Of a stretch of 6,835 nt of DNA, positions 1-5,002 are shown piece after piece (positions within the stretch are counted from its first letter, which is position 1; each line of letters begins with the position of its first letter). The notes beneath the pieces are model-generated. The model had not been told where the DNA came from and searched no databases. It saw nothing but the letters and a program-made list of their open reading frames with translations. Source of the stretch: CAZNQW01 sp964575225 (lineage in GTDB: Bacteria > Chloroflexota > Anaerolineae > JAAYZQ01); assembly GCA_964575225.1 (NCBI GenBank), contig CAZNQW010000210.1, positions 1 to 6,835 of the forward strand, read 5' to 3'. A program made the translations under genes and the position numbers.

Positions 1-43
1 ACCCTATCCTACACTCTTTCCCTACACGACGCTCTTCCGATCT
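1..43 (+). other. Illumina TruSeq i5-side adapter (artefact)
   Basis: This is library adapter, not genome. Bases 1-2 (AC) are the end of the P5 segment, 3-10 (CCTATCCT) match an 8-base i5 index (D503 of the TruSeq HT set, from memory), and 11-43 are the complete 33-base read-1 adapter, which begins ACACTCTTTCCC and ends CTCTTCCGATCT. Genomic sequence starts at base 44. The oxidoreductase frame reads into this segment and gains the false C-terminal tail RKSVV. Confidence 0.98.
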
Positions 44-1044
44 ATCTGGCCCACGGCCATGATGGGCAGCCCCAGATGCTTGAGGCTGTTCATGTTGTCG
101 GCGCCCTCGTAGGCCACGTCCCAGCCCATGAGGTTTTGGGCGACGATCCGGCCCTGGGCCACGGCGTTGGGAAAGATGGCGTGGACGTAGCGCTCGCCGG
201 TGATCCGGTCGTAGGTCTCGGCCACGTCGCCGGCGGCATAGACGTCGGGCAGGTTGGTCCGCAGGTGATCGTCCACCAGGATGCCCCAGGCGGTGTCGAG
301 GCCCGAGCCGGTCAGGTAGTCGATGTTGGGCCGCAGTCCGGTGGCCGCCACCAGCAGATCAGCTTCCTGCTCGACGCCGGAGCGCATCTGGACGGCCCGG
401 GCCCGGGGCTCGCCCAGGAAGGCGATGGCGTCGGCGTCGGCGCCCTGCACCACGCGGATGCCCCGCGCCCGGAGCATGCCCAGGACCAGGTCGGAGGTCT
501 CGGGGTCGAGCATGGCGCGCATCACCCGCGAGCGCACCATCTGGGTTACCTGGACGCCCAGGTCGGCCAGCAGCAGGGCGATCTCGACGCCGATAAAGCC
601 GGCGCCCACGATCAGGGCGGTCTTGGCCTGGCCGCTGCGGACGCGGCCCAGCAGCTCTTTGGCGGCCGTGAGGGATTTAAAGTTATAGACGCCGGGCTTG
701 TCGGCGCCCTCCAGCGGCGCGTACAGGCGCCCGCCGGTGGCGATGACCAGGCGGTCGTACGACAGCCGCTCGCCATTCTCCAGGCCCACGGCGCGGTCAG
801 CGGGAAAGAGGCCGGTCACCCGTTGGCCGCGACGGTAGTCGATGCCCATCCGTTCGGGGAAATTTTGCCCTCGCCAAAAGTGCACGTCGCGCCCGGTGGC
901 CAGGTGTTCGACCATGGCCGGCGGCGAGTAGGGGGCGAAGGGCTCGTCGGTGATCTGGACGATTTCGGTGCTGCGCTCGAACTCGCGCAGCGTCTCGACG
1001 ACGCTGACGCCAGCCGGTCCGGCACCGATAATCACAACTCTCAT
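44..1044 (-). CDS. FAD/NAD(P)-dependent oxidoreductase, CODH-associated (3' end missing)
   Basis: This is a class I pyridine nucleotide-disulfide oxidoreductase fold protein, likely passing electrons between the neighbouring CooF ferredoxin and NAD(P). With the start at 1044, a Rossmann FAD motif GAGPAG lies at residues 7-12, an IATGG strand-turn at about 101-105, a second Rossmann motif GAGFIG for NAD(P) at 147-152, and the second FAD motif VYAAGDVAE at 268-276. No CxxxxC redox disulfide follows the first FAD motif, so it resembles NADH:acceptor oxidoreductases rather than thioredoxin or lipoamide reductases. The start at 1044 has GGAGG at 1050-1054, five bases upstream. An in-frame ATG at 1080 lacks a ribosome site and lies beside a small hairpin. 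About 333 residues remain; family members run to about 400 or more, and the C-terminal domain is lost at the adapter. It begins 46 bases after cooS and is probably cotranscribed, matching known CODH-CooF-FNOR clusters. Function is inferred from family and context. Confidence 0.9.
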
Positions 1045-1067
1045 CGCGTCCTCCATTCCGGGGATGC

Positions 1068-1087
1068 GGTCCCCAGCCATTGGGACC
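1068..1087. repeat. Small inverted repeat in the cooS-oxidoreductase gap
   Basis: GGTCCC at 1068-1073 and GGGACC at 1082-1087 form a 6-base stem with an 8-base loop, inside the 46-base gap between the cooS stop and the oxidoreductase start. No T-run follows on the minus strand, so it is not an intrinsic terminator. It could stabilise or punctuate the cotranscript, or be chance in G+C-rich DNA. Confidence 0.35.
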
Positions 1088-1090
1088 TGG

Positions 1091-2971
1091 CTACAGGCCC
1101 AGGGCCTGGCGCTTTTTCTGGATGTGTTGGAGGATCAGCTCACTGGCCTTGACCGGATCGGGCTCGACGGCGAACTTGGCGCCGATGACGCCCTCGGCTC
1201 CGTCGGTGAGGAGCTGGGTGACGGCCGGTCCGCCCAGCACCGGCGGCGCCACACCCAGGACGGTGTAGATGCCCGACGAAACCACATAGGTGCCGATGGA
1301 CACGGCCTTTTCGCTCATCCACTCGGGGGCCGCACCCGCCACCGGCAGGTCGCTGATGTCGACGCCCAGGGCGTTGGCGATGGCTGCGCAGGCCACCAGG
1401 ATGCGGCTGATGTCGACGCAGGAGCCCATGTGCAACACGGGCGGGACGCCCAGGGCCTGGCACACGGCTTTCAGGCCCGGCCCGGCCAGTTCGGCGGCCT
1501 CGGGTTGCAGCAGCCCGGCCTTGGCGCAGGCGATGGCGTTGCAGCCGGTGTTGACCACCAGGACGTTGTGGGCGATCAGCTCTTTCACCAGGGTGACGTG
1601 GCCATAGTCGTGGCGGATGCGGGGGTTGTTGCAGCCCACCACGCCGACGATGCCCTGGATGGCGCCGCTCTTGATGGCATCCAGCAGGGGATCGAGGGTG
1701 CCGCCCAGGGCGCCGACGATGGCCTCGACGCTAAAGCCAGCCATGCACTCGGTTGTGTCGTCGGGGATGTTGACCTTGGCCCGGTTGCGGTTGGGATAGT
1801 TTTCGACGGCCTGGCGGATGATCGTTTTGGCGATGTCGTGGGCGTGTTCCTCGTGGAATTCGATGTGGGTGGCGCCGGGGAACTTGGCCTTGGGCGAGGT
1901 GGAGATGATCTGGGTGTGGAAGCAGTTCGCCAGATCGGGCAACGCCGGCATAATGCACTGGACGTCGACGATCATGGCCTCCACCGAGCCGGTGATGATG
2001 GCCAGCTCCTGCTGCAAAAAGTTGCCGGCGATGGGAATGCCGTGGCGCATGAGCACCTCGTTGCCGGTGCAGCACATGCCGGCGACGTTGATGCCTGCGG
2101 CTCCCTGCTGCTTGGCCAGGTCAATCATCTCTGGGTCCTGGGTGGCGGCGACGAGCATTTCCGACAGGGTGGGCTCGTGGCCGTGGATGACGATATTGAC
2201 CTCGTCTTCTTTGAGAACGCCCAGATTCGAGAGGGACTTGACCGGCGTGGGCGTGCCAAACAGCACGTCCGAAAGGTCGGTGGCGATCATCGAGCCGCCC
2301 CAGCCGTCGCTGATGGAGGTGCGCAGGCCGTGGAGGATCAGGTTGACCGGGTCGTTGTCTACGCCGATGTGGGTGCGGTGCATCGATTCGACGATCTCAC
2401 GGTCGATTCCGCGCGGGTCGACCCCCAGCTTTTGCCACAGTTCGACCCGTTTGGCCGGGGCGCGCCGGGTAAAACGGATGGGGCCTTCTTGGTTGCCAAA
2501 CTCGGCATACACCGCCCGGGCCAGGTCCAGGGCGATCTCTTCTTTGGTGCGGCCCTCGGTGGGAATCTCGTACTCGGCGGCCAGGGCGCCCAGCTTGGCC
2601 TCGTCTTTGATCTCATAGCTGCCGGCTTTGCCCTGAGCAGTCAGCAGCAGGGTGTGGGCAATGTCGCGGCCATGGTCCGAGTGGGCGGCGGCGCCGGCGG
2701 CGATCATGCGCAACAGGCCACGGGCGACGATGGTATCGGCGGTCGCCCCACAGACGCCCTTTTTGGGGCCGGTGTCGCCAAAGGGGTCGATGCGGCAGGG
2801 GCCCATGGTGCAGTGACGGCAGCAGAGGCCGAGTTCTCCGTAGCCGCATTGGGGGCTTTGGGCCTCGAGCCGTTCCCAGGCCGTCTCATAGCCTCCCTTT
2901 TCGGCCACGCGGAGCATCTGTTGGGTGGCCGGATCCAGCGAACGTTGTACAGCACGGTCATTTGTGGTCAT
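1091..2971 (-). CDS. cooS: Anaerobic Ni-Fe carbon monoxide dehydrogenase, catalytic subunit CooS
   Basis: Catalyses CO + H2O to CO2 + 2H+ + 2e- (reversible) as a cytoplasmic homodimer. The 626 residues are full length for the family. Cluster ligands can be placed by spacing against the Carboxydothermus CODH-II enzyme (recalled numbering): D-cluster C42 and C50; B-cluster C51, C54, C59 and C74; C-cluster H265, C300/C301 (CCTGNE), C339 (DVQCIMP), C447 (GCNNP), C477 (NTGCNA) and C518 (GSCVD). The catalytic lysine is probably K555 in SEKAVSIG. The conserved His relay region reads HSDHGRDIAH at 97-106, with Asp103 where CODH-II has a His. The ATG at 2971 is preceded by AGGGAGGG at 2981-2988, inside the last codons of cooF, and the gap from the cooF stop is only 4 bases, so translation is likely coupled. 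No acetyl-CoA synthase, CooC or hydrogenase gene is present here. An energy-yielding, CO2-fixing or CO-detoxifying role cannot be decided from the window. Confidence 0.97.
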   Translation of the reverse strand: MTTNDRAVQRSLDPATQQMLRVAEKGGYETAWERLEAQSPQCGYGELGLCCRHCTMGPCRIDPFGDTGPKKGVCGATADTIVARGLLRMIAAGAAAHSDHGRDIAHTLLLTAQGKAGSYEIKDEAKLGALAAEYEIPTEGRTKEEIALDLARAVYAEFGNQEGPIRFTRRAPAKRVELWQKLGVDPRGIDREIVESMHRTHIGVDNDPVNLILHGLRTSISDGWGGSMIATDLSDVLFGTPTPVKSLSNLGVLKEDEVNIVIHGHEPTLSEMLVAATQDPEMIDLAKQQGAAGINVAGMCCTGNEVLMRHGIPIAGNFLQQELAIITGSVEAMIVDVQCIMPALPDLANCFHTQIISTSPKAKFPGATHIEFHEEHAHDIAKTIIRQAVENYPNRNRAKVNIPDDTTECMAGFSVEAIVGALGGTLDPLLDAIKSGAIQGIVGVVGCNNPRIRHDYGHVTLVKELIAHNVLVVNTGCNAIACAKAGLLQPEAAELAGPGLKAVCQALGVPPVLHMGSCVDISRILVACAAIANALGVDISDLPVAGAAPEWMSEKAVSIGTYVVSSGIYTVLGVAPPVLGGPAVTQLLTDGAEGVIGAKFAVEPDPVKASELILQHIQKKRQALGL

Positions 2972-2975
2972 GGTC

Positions 2976-3593
2976 TCATTCCCTCCCTGTCTGAGTCACG
3001 CTCTTGCCCAGGTCTCGCCAGGCCTGCACGTTGGCGGGCAGGCGAGGCAGTTCGGGCTGGGCTTCTCCCACTGCCACCGACACGACTTTGGCCAGGCGCA
3101 GGCTCGCGTCTTTGACCAGGACGTTGATGTCGCCAAAGACCAGGGCGCCCACCTTGCAGGTTTCGACGCAGGCCGGCTTCCGGCCCTGACGCTGGCGGTC
3201 GATGCAGTGGTCGCACTTGGTCGCCACCGATTTGTCCCATTTGATCCCGGGCGCGGGGTAAAAGGTCAGGACGTCAAAGGGGCACACCATGGCGCACATG
3301 GCGCACGAAATGCACTTTTGGCCGTCTACCACGACCATGCCCAGGTCGGCGTCGCGGGTGATGGCGCCGGTGGGGCATACGCTCATGCAGGGCGCCGGAT
3401 CGCAGTGGCGACATTTGTTGGGAAAGGATGTGGATAGGTAGAGGCCGGGCACGACGTGGATGCGGGGCTGGGGCTTGGGCTTTTCGAAAATGGCCTGGAA
3501 GAGCTGTTTGCTCTGCGAATGCTCCACCGCACAGGCGATTTCGCACTGCTTGCAGCCGACGCATCGCTCCGGATTGACAAACACGGTTTGCAT
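2976..3593 (-). CDS. cooF: CooF-like ferredoxin with four [4Fe-4S] sites, CODH electron-transfer subunit
   Basis: Electron carrier that accepts electrons from CooS and hands them on, here probably to the adjacent flavoprotein. Starting at 3593 the protein has 205 residues and exactly 16 cysteines, in four groups: C11, C14, C17, C21; C61, C64, C69, C73; C94, C97, C100, C104; and C127, C130, C142, C146. This is the HycB/DmsB/CooF-type ferredoxin-fold pattern. No signal peptide or Tat motif is seen, so it should be cytoplasmic. The frame stays open ten codons further, to an ATG at 3623, but a near-perfect Shine-Dalgarno (AAGGAGGTGA) sits eight bases before the ATG at 3593, which decides the start. 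Its terminal codons carry the cooS ribosome site. It is the first gene after a 463-base gap and probably heads the CODH operon. Confidence 0.95.
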   Translation of the reverse strand: MQTVFVNPERCVGCKQCEIACAVEHSQSKQLFQAIFEKPKPQPRIHVVPGLYLSTSFPNKCRHCDPAPCMSVCPTGAITRDADLGMVVVDGQKCISCAMCAMVCPFDVLTFYPAPGIKWDKSVATKCDHCIDRQRQGRKPACVETCKVGALVFGDINVLVKDASLRLAKVVSVAVGEAQPELPRLPANVQAWRDLGKSVTQTGRE

Positions 3594-3598
3594 ACGAG

Positions 3599-3608
3599 TC
3601 ACCTCCTT
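3599..3608 (-). promoter_or_regulatory. Strong Shine-Dalgarno of cooF
   Basis: Minus-strand AAGGAGGTGA is a near-complete complement of the 16S rRNA 3' end. Eight bases separate its AGGAGG core from the ATG at 3593. It is the strongest ribosome site in the window and fixes the cooF start, excluding the in-frame ATG at 3623, which would place this site inside the coding region. Confidence 0.9.
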
Positions 3609-3611
3609 ACA

Positions 3612-3625
3612 GGGTGTCGACAACC
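3612..3625. promoter_or_regulatory. Palindromic candidate operator next to the cooF ribosome site
   Basis: TGTCGACA at 3615-3622 is a perfect 8-base palindrome, extended by GG/CC on either side of one mismatched pair (14 bases in all). It lies just upstream of the cooF Shine-Dalgarno, where a bound protein could block transcription. It does not match the CooA (CO sensor) half-site spacing as I recall it. An 8-base palindrome can occur by chance. Confidence 0.2.
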
Positions 3626-3681
3626 GAACGGGGAACAGGGATGATCGGTCCTCGTGTGGGATCGGGGCGCTCCTCCTTTCT

Positions 3682-3698
3682 GGCGCCTTCTTGGCGCC
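3682..3698. repeat. GGCGCC hairpin in the cooF leader
   Basis: Two GGCGCC hexamers (3682-3687 and 3693-3698), each self-complementary, are separated by TTCTT, giving a 6-base stem with a 5-base loop. It lies about 90-105 bases upstream of the cooF start. No T-run follows on either strand, so a terminator call is not supported. It may be an mRNA leader structure or chance in G+C-rich DNA. Confidence 0.4.
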
Positions 3699-3745
3699 GG
3701 GTCATGGGTTGCTGTCGCTCTCGCGGACGCGGGCAATTGTGTATT

Positions 3746-3771
3746 TGTGGGGGCTCGGCCGAGCCCCCACA
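3746..3771. repeat. Perfect 26-bp palindrome upstream of cooF
   Basis: The 13-base arm TGTGGGGGCTCGG (3746-3758) is followed directly by its exact reverse complement (3759-3771), with no spacer. The inverted repeat is far too long for chance. Neither strand has a following T-run, so it is not a typical intrinsic terminator. Similar G-rich palindromes next to CCCCGGACCCCC-type tracts recur as intergenic repeats in high-G+C genomes, so a dispersed REP-like element is the leading interpretation. An operator or transcript-stabilising hairpin for the CODH operon is the alternative. Confidence 0.75.
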
Positions 3772-3779
3772 CCCCCGGC

Positions 3780-3800
3780 CCGGGGCCCTGCGGTCCCCGG
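3780..3800. repeat. Second G+C-rich hairpin adjoining the palindrome
   Basis: CCGGGG at 3780-3785 pairs with CCCCGG at 3795-3800, then one mismatch (3786/3794), then CC/GG around a TGC loop (3789-3791). It starts nine bases beyond the perfect palindrome at 3746-3771, so the pair may form one compound element with the C-rich tract that follows (3801-3808). Confidence 0.5.
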
Positions 3801-3953
3801 ACCCCCGCATCAAAGGCGTTGCCCGGTCGTGATCCGGTTGCGTGTGAGACGATCTGGCTCGGTCGATTGCCATGGGGCTGGTCCAATCCCCTTTCATTGT
3901 GCGGATGAGGCGACGCACGCGTCGTCCTTCACCATCAAGATTGCGGCGGTCGG

Positions 3954-3982
3954 GTACGGGCGGGTCTCAGACCCGCCCGTAC
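3954..3982. repeat. 14-bp perfect inverted repeat with 1-base spacer (REP-like)
   Basis: GTACGGGCGGGTCT (3954-3967), one base (C3968), then the exact reverse complement (3969-3982). It lies 75 bases beyond the stop of the lipoprotein gene, in the direction of transcription. No T-run follows on the minus strand, so a rho-independent terminator is unlikely, although the stem could protect the 3' end of the lipoprotein mRNA. Its style (GTAcGGGCGGGT...ACCCGCCCgTAC) recalls abundant intergenic palindromes of Chloroflexota and some cyanobacteria, from memory only. Confidence 0.75.
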
Positions 3983-4056
3983 AGGCAAACCAGCGCAGAA
4001 TGCCGCGCCCAGAACCCACGGACCCCTGGTTGCCCCATCGTTCCCTCAGGGCGGCC

Positions 4057-4803
4057 TCAATCGCTCCGGCGCCAGTCCAGAATGTACCGGCAGCTCCTCT
4101 GCATATCAAAAGGCACGGCTACCTCCGGGCTGATGGGCTGGTCGGCCTGATCGAGCACAACAACGTGCCAGGTGGTGTTCGCTTGGATAATCGCAAAGTC
4201 GTATTCGCCGTCGGCCTTGCTGACCACGACCGGGTACCGATGCCACTCATTATAACACAACAACCGCACATCTGACAAGGGGTTTCCAGCAGCATCGACG
4301 ACGCGGCCCACAATGTAGGCCGATGCCCGCGGACAGCTTGGGCAGGGGTGCGAGGGATCGGGCTGGGCCGTGCCTGCTGGTTGAAAGCGGTAGGGGGATG
4401 GGGTGGCTGTCGGCGGCGGCGCCTGGGTGGGCGTGACCGTGGGCGGCCTGGGGCTCGGCGTGGATGTGGCCGTTGGCGTACAGGTTGGCGTGGGCGTGGA
4501 CGTTGGGGCGACGGTGGGCGATGGCGTCGCCGTGGGGGTCTCGGTCGCCGTCGGGGGGAGGGAGGTCGATGTCGCTGGGACGGTGGGGGTCGTTGTGGCA
4601 GTGGCGGTAGAAGTGGGGCTGGGCGGCGCCTCTTGCTCGGGCGCGAGCGGGGAGGGCGAGGCCGTCTCTGCGACGGCGACCGGCGCGGACGTTGCGGTCG
4701 GGGTGGGCGCGGGCGCTGCCGAACAGCCGACGCCCAGTCCGGCAGCCAGCACGAGCCCAATCAACCCGATCGAAATGGAAACCCATCGACCCTGATGGCA
4801 CAT
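4057..4803 (-). CDS. Probable lipoprotein with Pro/Thr/Ser linker and carboxypeptidase-regulatory-like C-terminal domain
   Basis: The 248-residue protein starts with a short N-region including R6, a hydrophobic segment (about 8-25) and a cysteine at 27 in LGVGC. This is a near-lipobox: Leu is at -4 rather than -3, so lipidation is probable but not certain. Residues about 31-137 are a low-complexity linker of Thr, Pro, Ser and Ala with many TPT/TAT/TPS units, typical of a wall-spanning or surface stalk. A CPSC motif lies at 154-157. Residues about 162-246 (beginning YIVGRVVDAAGNPLSDV) look like a carboxypeptidase-regulatory or prealbumin-like beta-sandwich, with the KADGEYDF turn usual for that fold. 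The ATG at 4803 has GGAG at 4811-4814, seven bases upstream. The frame extends 49 codons further but does not look like protein and crosses a repeat. It is a stand-alone gene by spacing, with no known partner. Function is unknown beyond surface anchoring. Confidence 0.8.
   Translation of the reverse strand: MCHQGRWVSISIGLIGLVLAAGLGVGCSAAPAPTPTATSAPVAVAETASPSPLAPEQEAPPSPTSTATATTTPTVPATSTSLPPTATETPTATPSPTVAPTSTPTPTCTPTATSTPSPRPPTVTPTQAPPPTATPSPYRFQPAGTAQPDPSHPCPSCPRASAYIVGRVVDAAGNPLSDVRLLCYNEWHRYPVVVSKADGEYDFAIIQANTTWHVVVLDQADQPISPEVAVPFDMQRSCRYILDWRRSD
4388..4713 (-). repeat. Low-complexity Pro/Thr/Ser-coding tract
   Basis: Within the lipoprotein gene the minus strand is built from degenerate ACN and CCN codons (Thr, Pro) with Ser and Ala. 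The plus strand is accordingly G/T-rich with recurrent GTGGGCGTG-like units. The tract encodes about residues 31-138. Such tracts expand and contract easily and assemble poorly from short reads, so the exact length may vary between strains or be misassembled. Confidence 0.75.
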
Positions 4804-5002
4804 TTGGAAACTCCATTTTTGGCGCCTGCTGCTGCAGGTAGTGCGCAAGCAGGCGTCCTGGCTCGTTCCGTCGTTCCCGCGGACGCGCCTGCGTACTCGG
4901 AGGCAAAACCCATGGACCCCCGCTCGCGGCGGGAGTGACGGTTTTCGCAAGGAGTGCGGCCCCTGCGATGGCAGGCGAGGGCGACGGCTGGGCTGGGCTC
5001 GC
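4804..5002. other. 199-base gap between the CDF gene and the lipoprotein gene
   Basis: No gene is seen. It holds the repeat at 4869-4940 and a second inverted pair (CGCCTGCT at 4823-4830 and AGCAGGCG at 4848-4855, loop of 17 bases) about 20 bases upstream of the lipoprotein start. A weak AGGCGAG/CTCGCCT pair with an 18-base loop lies next to the CDF stop. No T-rich terminator and no clear promoter were found. Confidence 0.6.
4869..4940. repeat. 72-bp REP/MITE-like element with imperfect terminal inverted repeats
   Basis: Left end CGTCGTTCCCGC (4869-4880) and right end GCGGGAGTGACG (4929-4940) are inverted copies matching at 10 of 12 positions. Read on the minus strand, the right end is CGTCACTCCCGC followed by CGCGA and GCGGGGGTCCATGGG. 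This closely resembles the widespread dispersed repeat of the form CGTCATTCCCGCGAAAGCGGGAATCC, with a short CCCGC/GCGGG stem. No open reading frame or transposase is inside, so it would be non-autonomous. The family resemblance is from memory. Confidence 0.6.

Larger units (their letters stand above)
3594..4056. other. 463-base non-coding gap between the lipoprotein gene and cooF
   Basis: No credible gene is seen. From right to left (transcription order) the gap holds the inverted repeat at 3954-3982, a short palindrome CGACGC-AC-GCGTCG at 3911-3924, the double hairpin at 3780-3800 and 3746-3771, the GGCGCC hairpin at 3682-3698, the TGTCGACA palindrome at 3615-3622 and the cooF Shine-Dalgarno. 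I could not find a convincing -35/-10 pair on the minus strand. The length and stem content suggest that the promoter and control region of the CODH operon lies here, separate from the lipoprotein gene. Confidence 0.6.

Noticed and set aside
76..1152. A 358-codon plus-strand open frame opposite the oxidoreductase
   Set aside because: Shadow frame of the same kind. The minus strand carries both Rossmann motifs and a good ribosome site.
950..3115. A 721-codon open frame on the plus strand opposite cooS
   Set aside because: It is the antisense shadow of cooS and cooF. Its translation is rich in Gly, Ala, His, Asp and Val with no recognisable domain, as expected from high-G+C third-position bias, while the minus strand encodes clear CooS and CooF motifs.
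3594..3623. The longer cooF reading starting at the ATG at 3623 (MSTPCKEVTR...)
   Set aside because: This start would place the near-perfect Shine-Dalgarno inside the coding sequence, and relatives begin close to the first Cys cluster. The ATG at 3593 is preferred.
3607..3705. A 32-codon minus-strand open frame (MTRRQEGARKEERP...) ending in TAA at the cooF Shine-Dalgarno, as a possible leader peptide
   Set aside because: The stop position is suggestive for an upstream ORF, but its ATG has no ribosome site, the composition is that of random G+C-rich DNA, and no regulatory motif (such as a codon run) is visible.
3594..3840. A CooA or FNR/CRP-type binding site and a sigma-70 promoter for cooF
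   Set aside because: I looked for paired half-sites with the usual spacing and for -35/-10 boxes and found no convincing match by eye. A promoter very likely exists here but cannot be placed.
3746..3982. Intrinsic terminators at the G+C-rich stems
   Set aside because: None of the stems is followed by a run of T on the minus strand, so rho-independent termination is not supported.
4403..4795. A plus-strand Gly/Val-rich open frame (GVGVDVGATVG-like repeats)
   Set aside because: It is the complement of the Thr/Pro-rich linker of the lipoprotein. The repeat appearance follows from the degenerate ACN/CCN codons on the other strand.
4804..4950. The 49-codon N-terminal extension of the lipoprotein frame
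   Set aside because: It runs through the dispersed repeat, would bury the signal peptide inside the protein, and the ATG at 4803 has its own GGAG.
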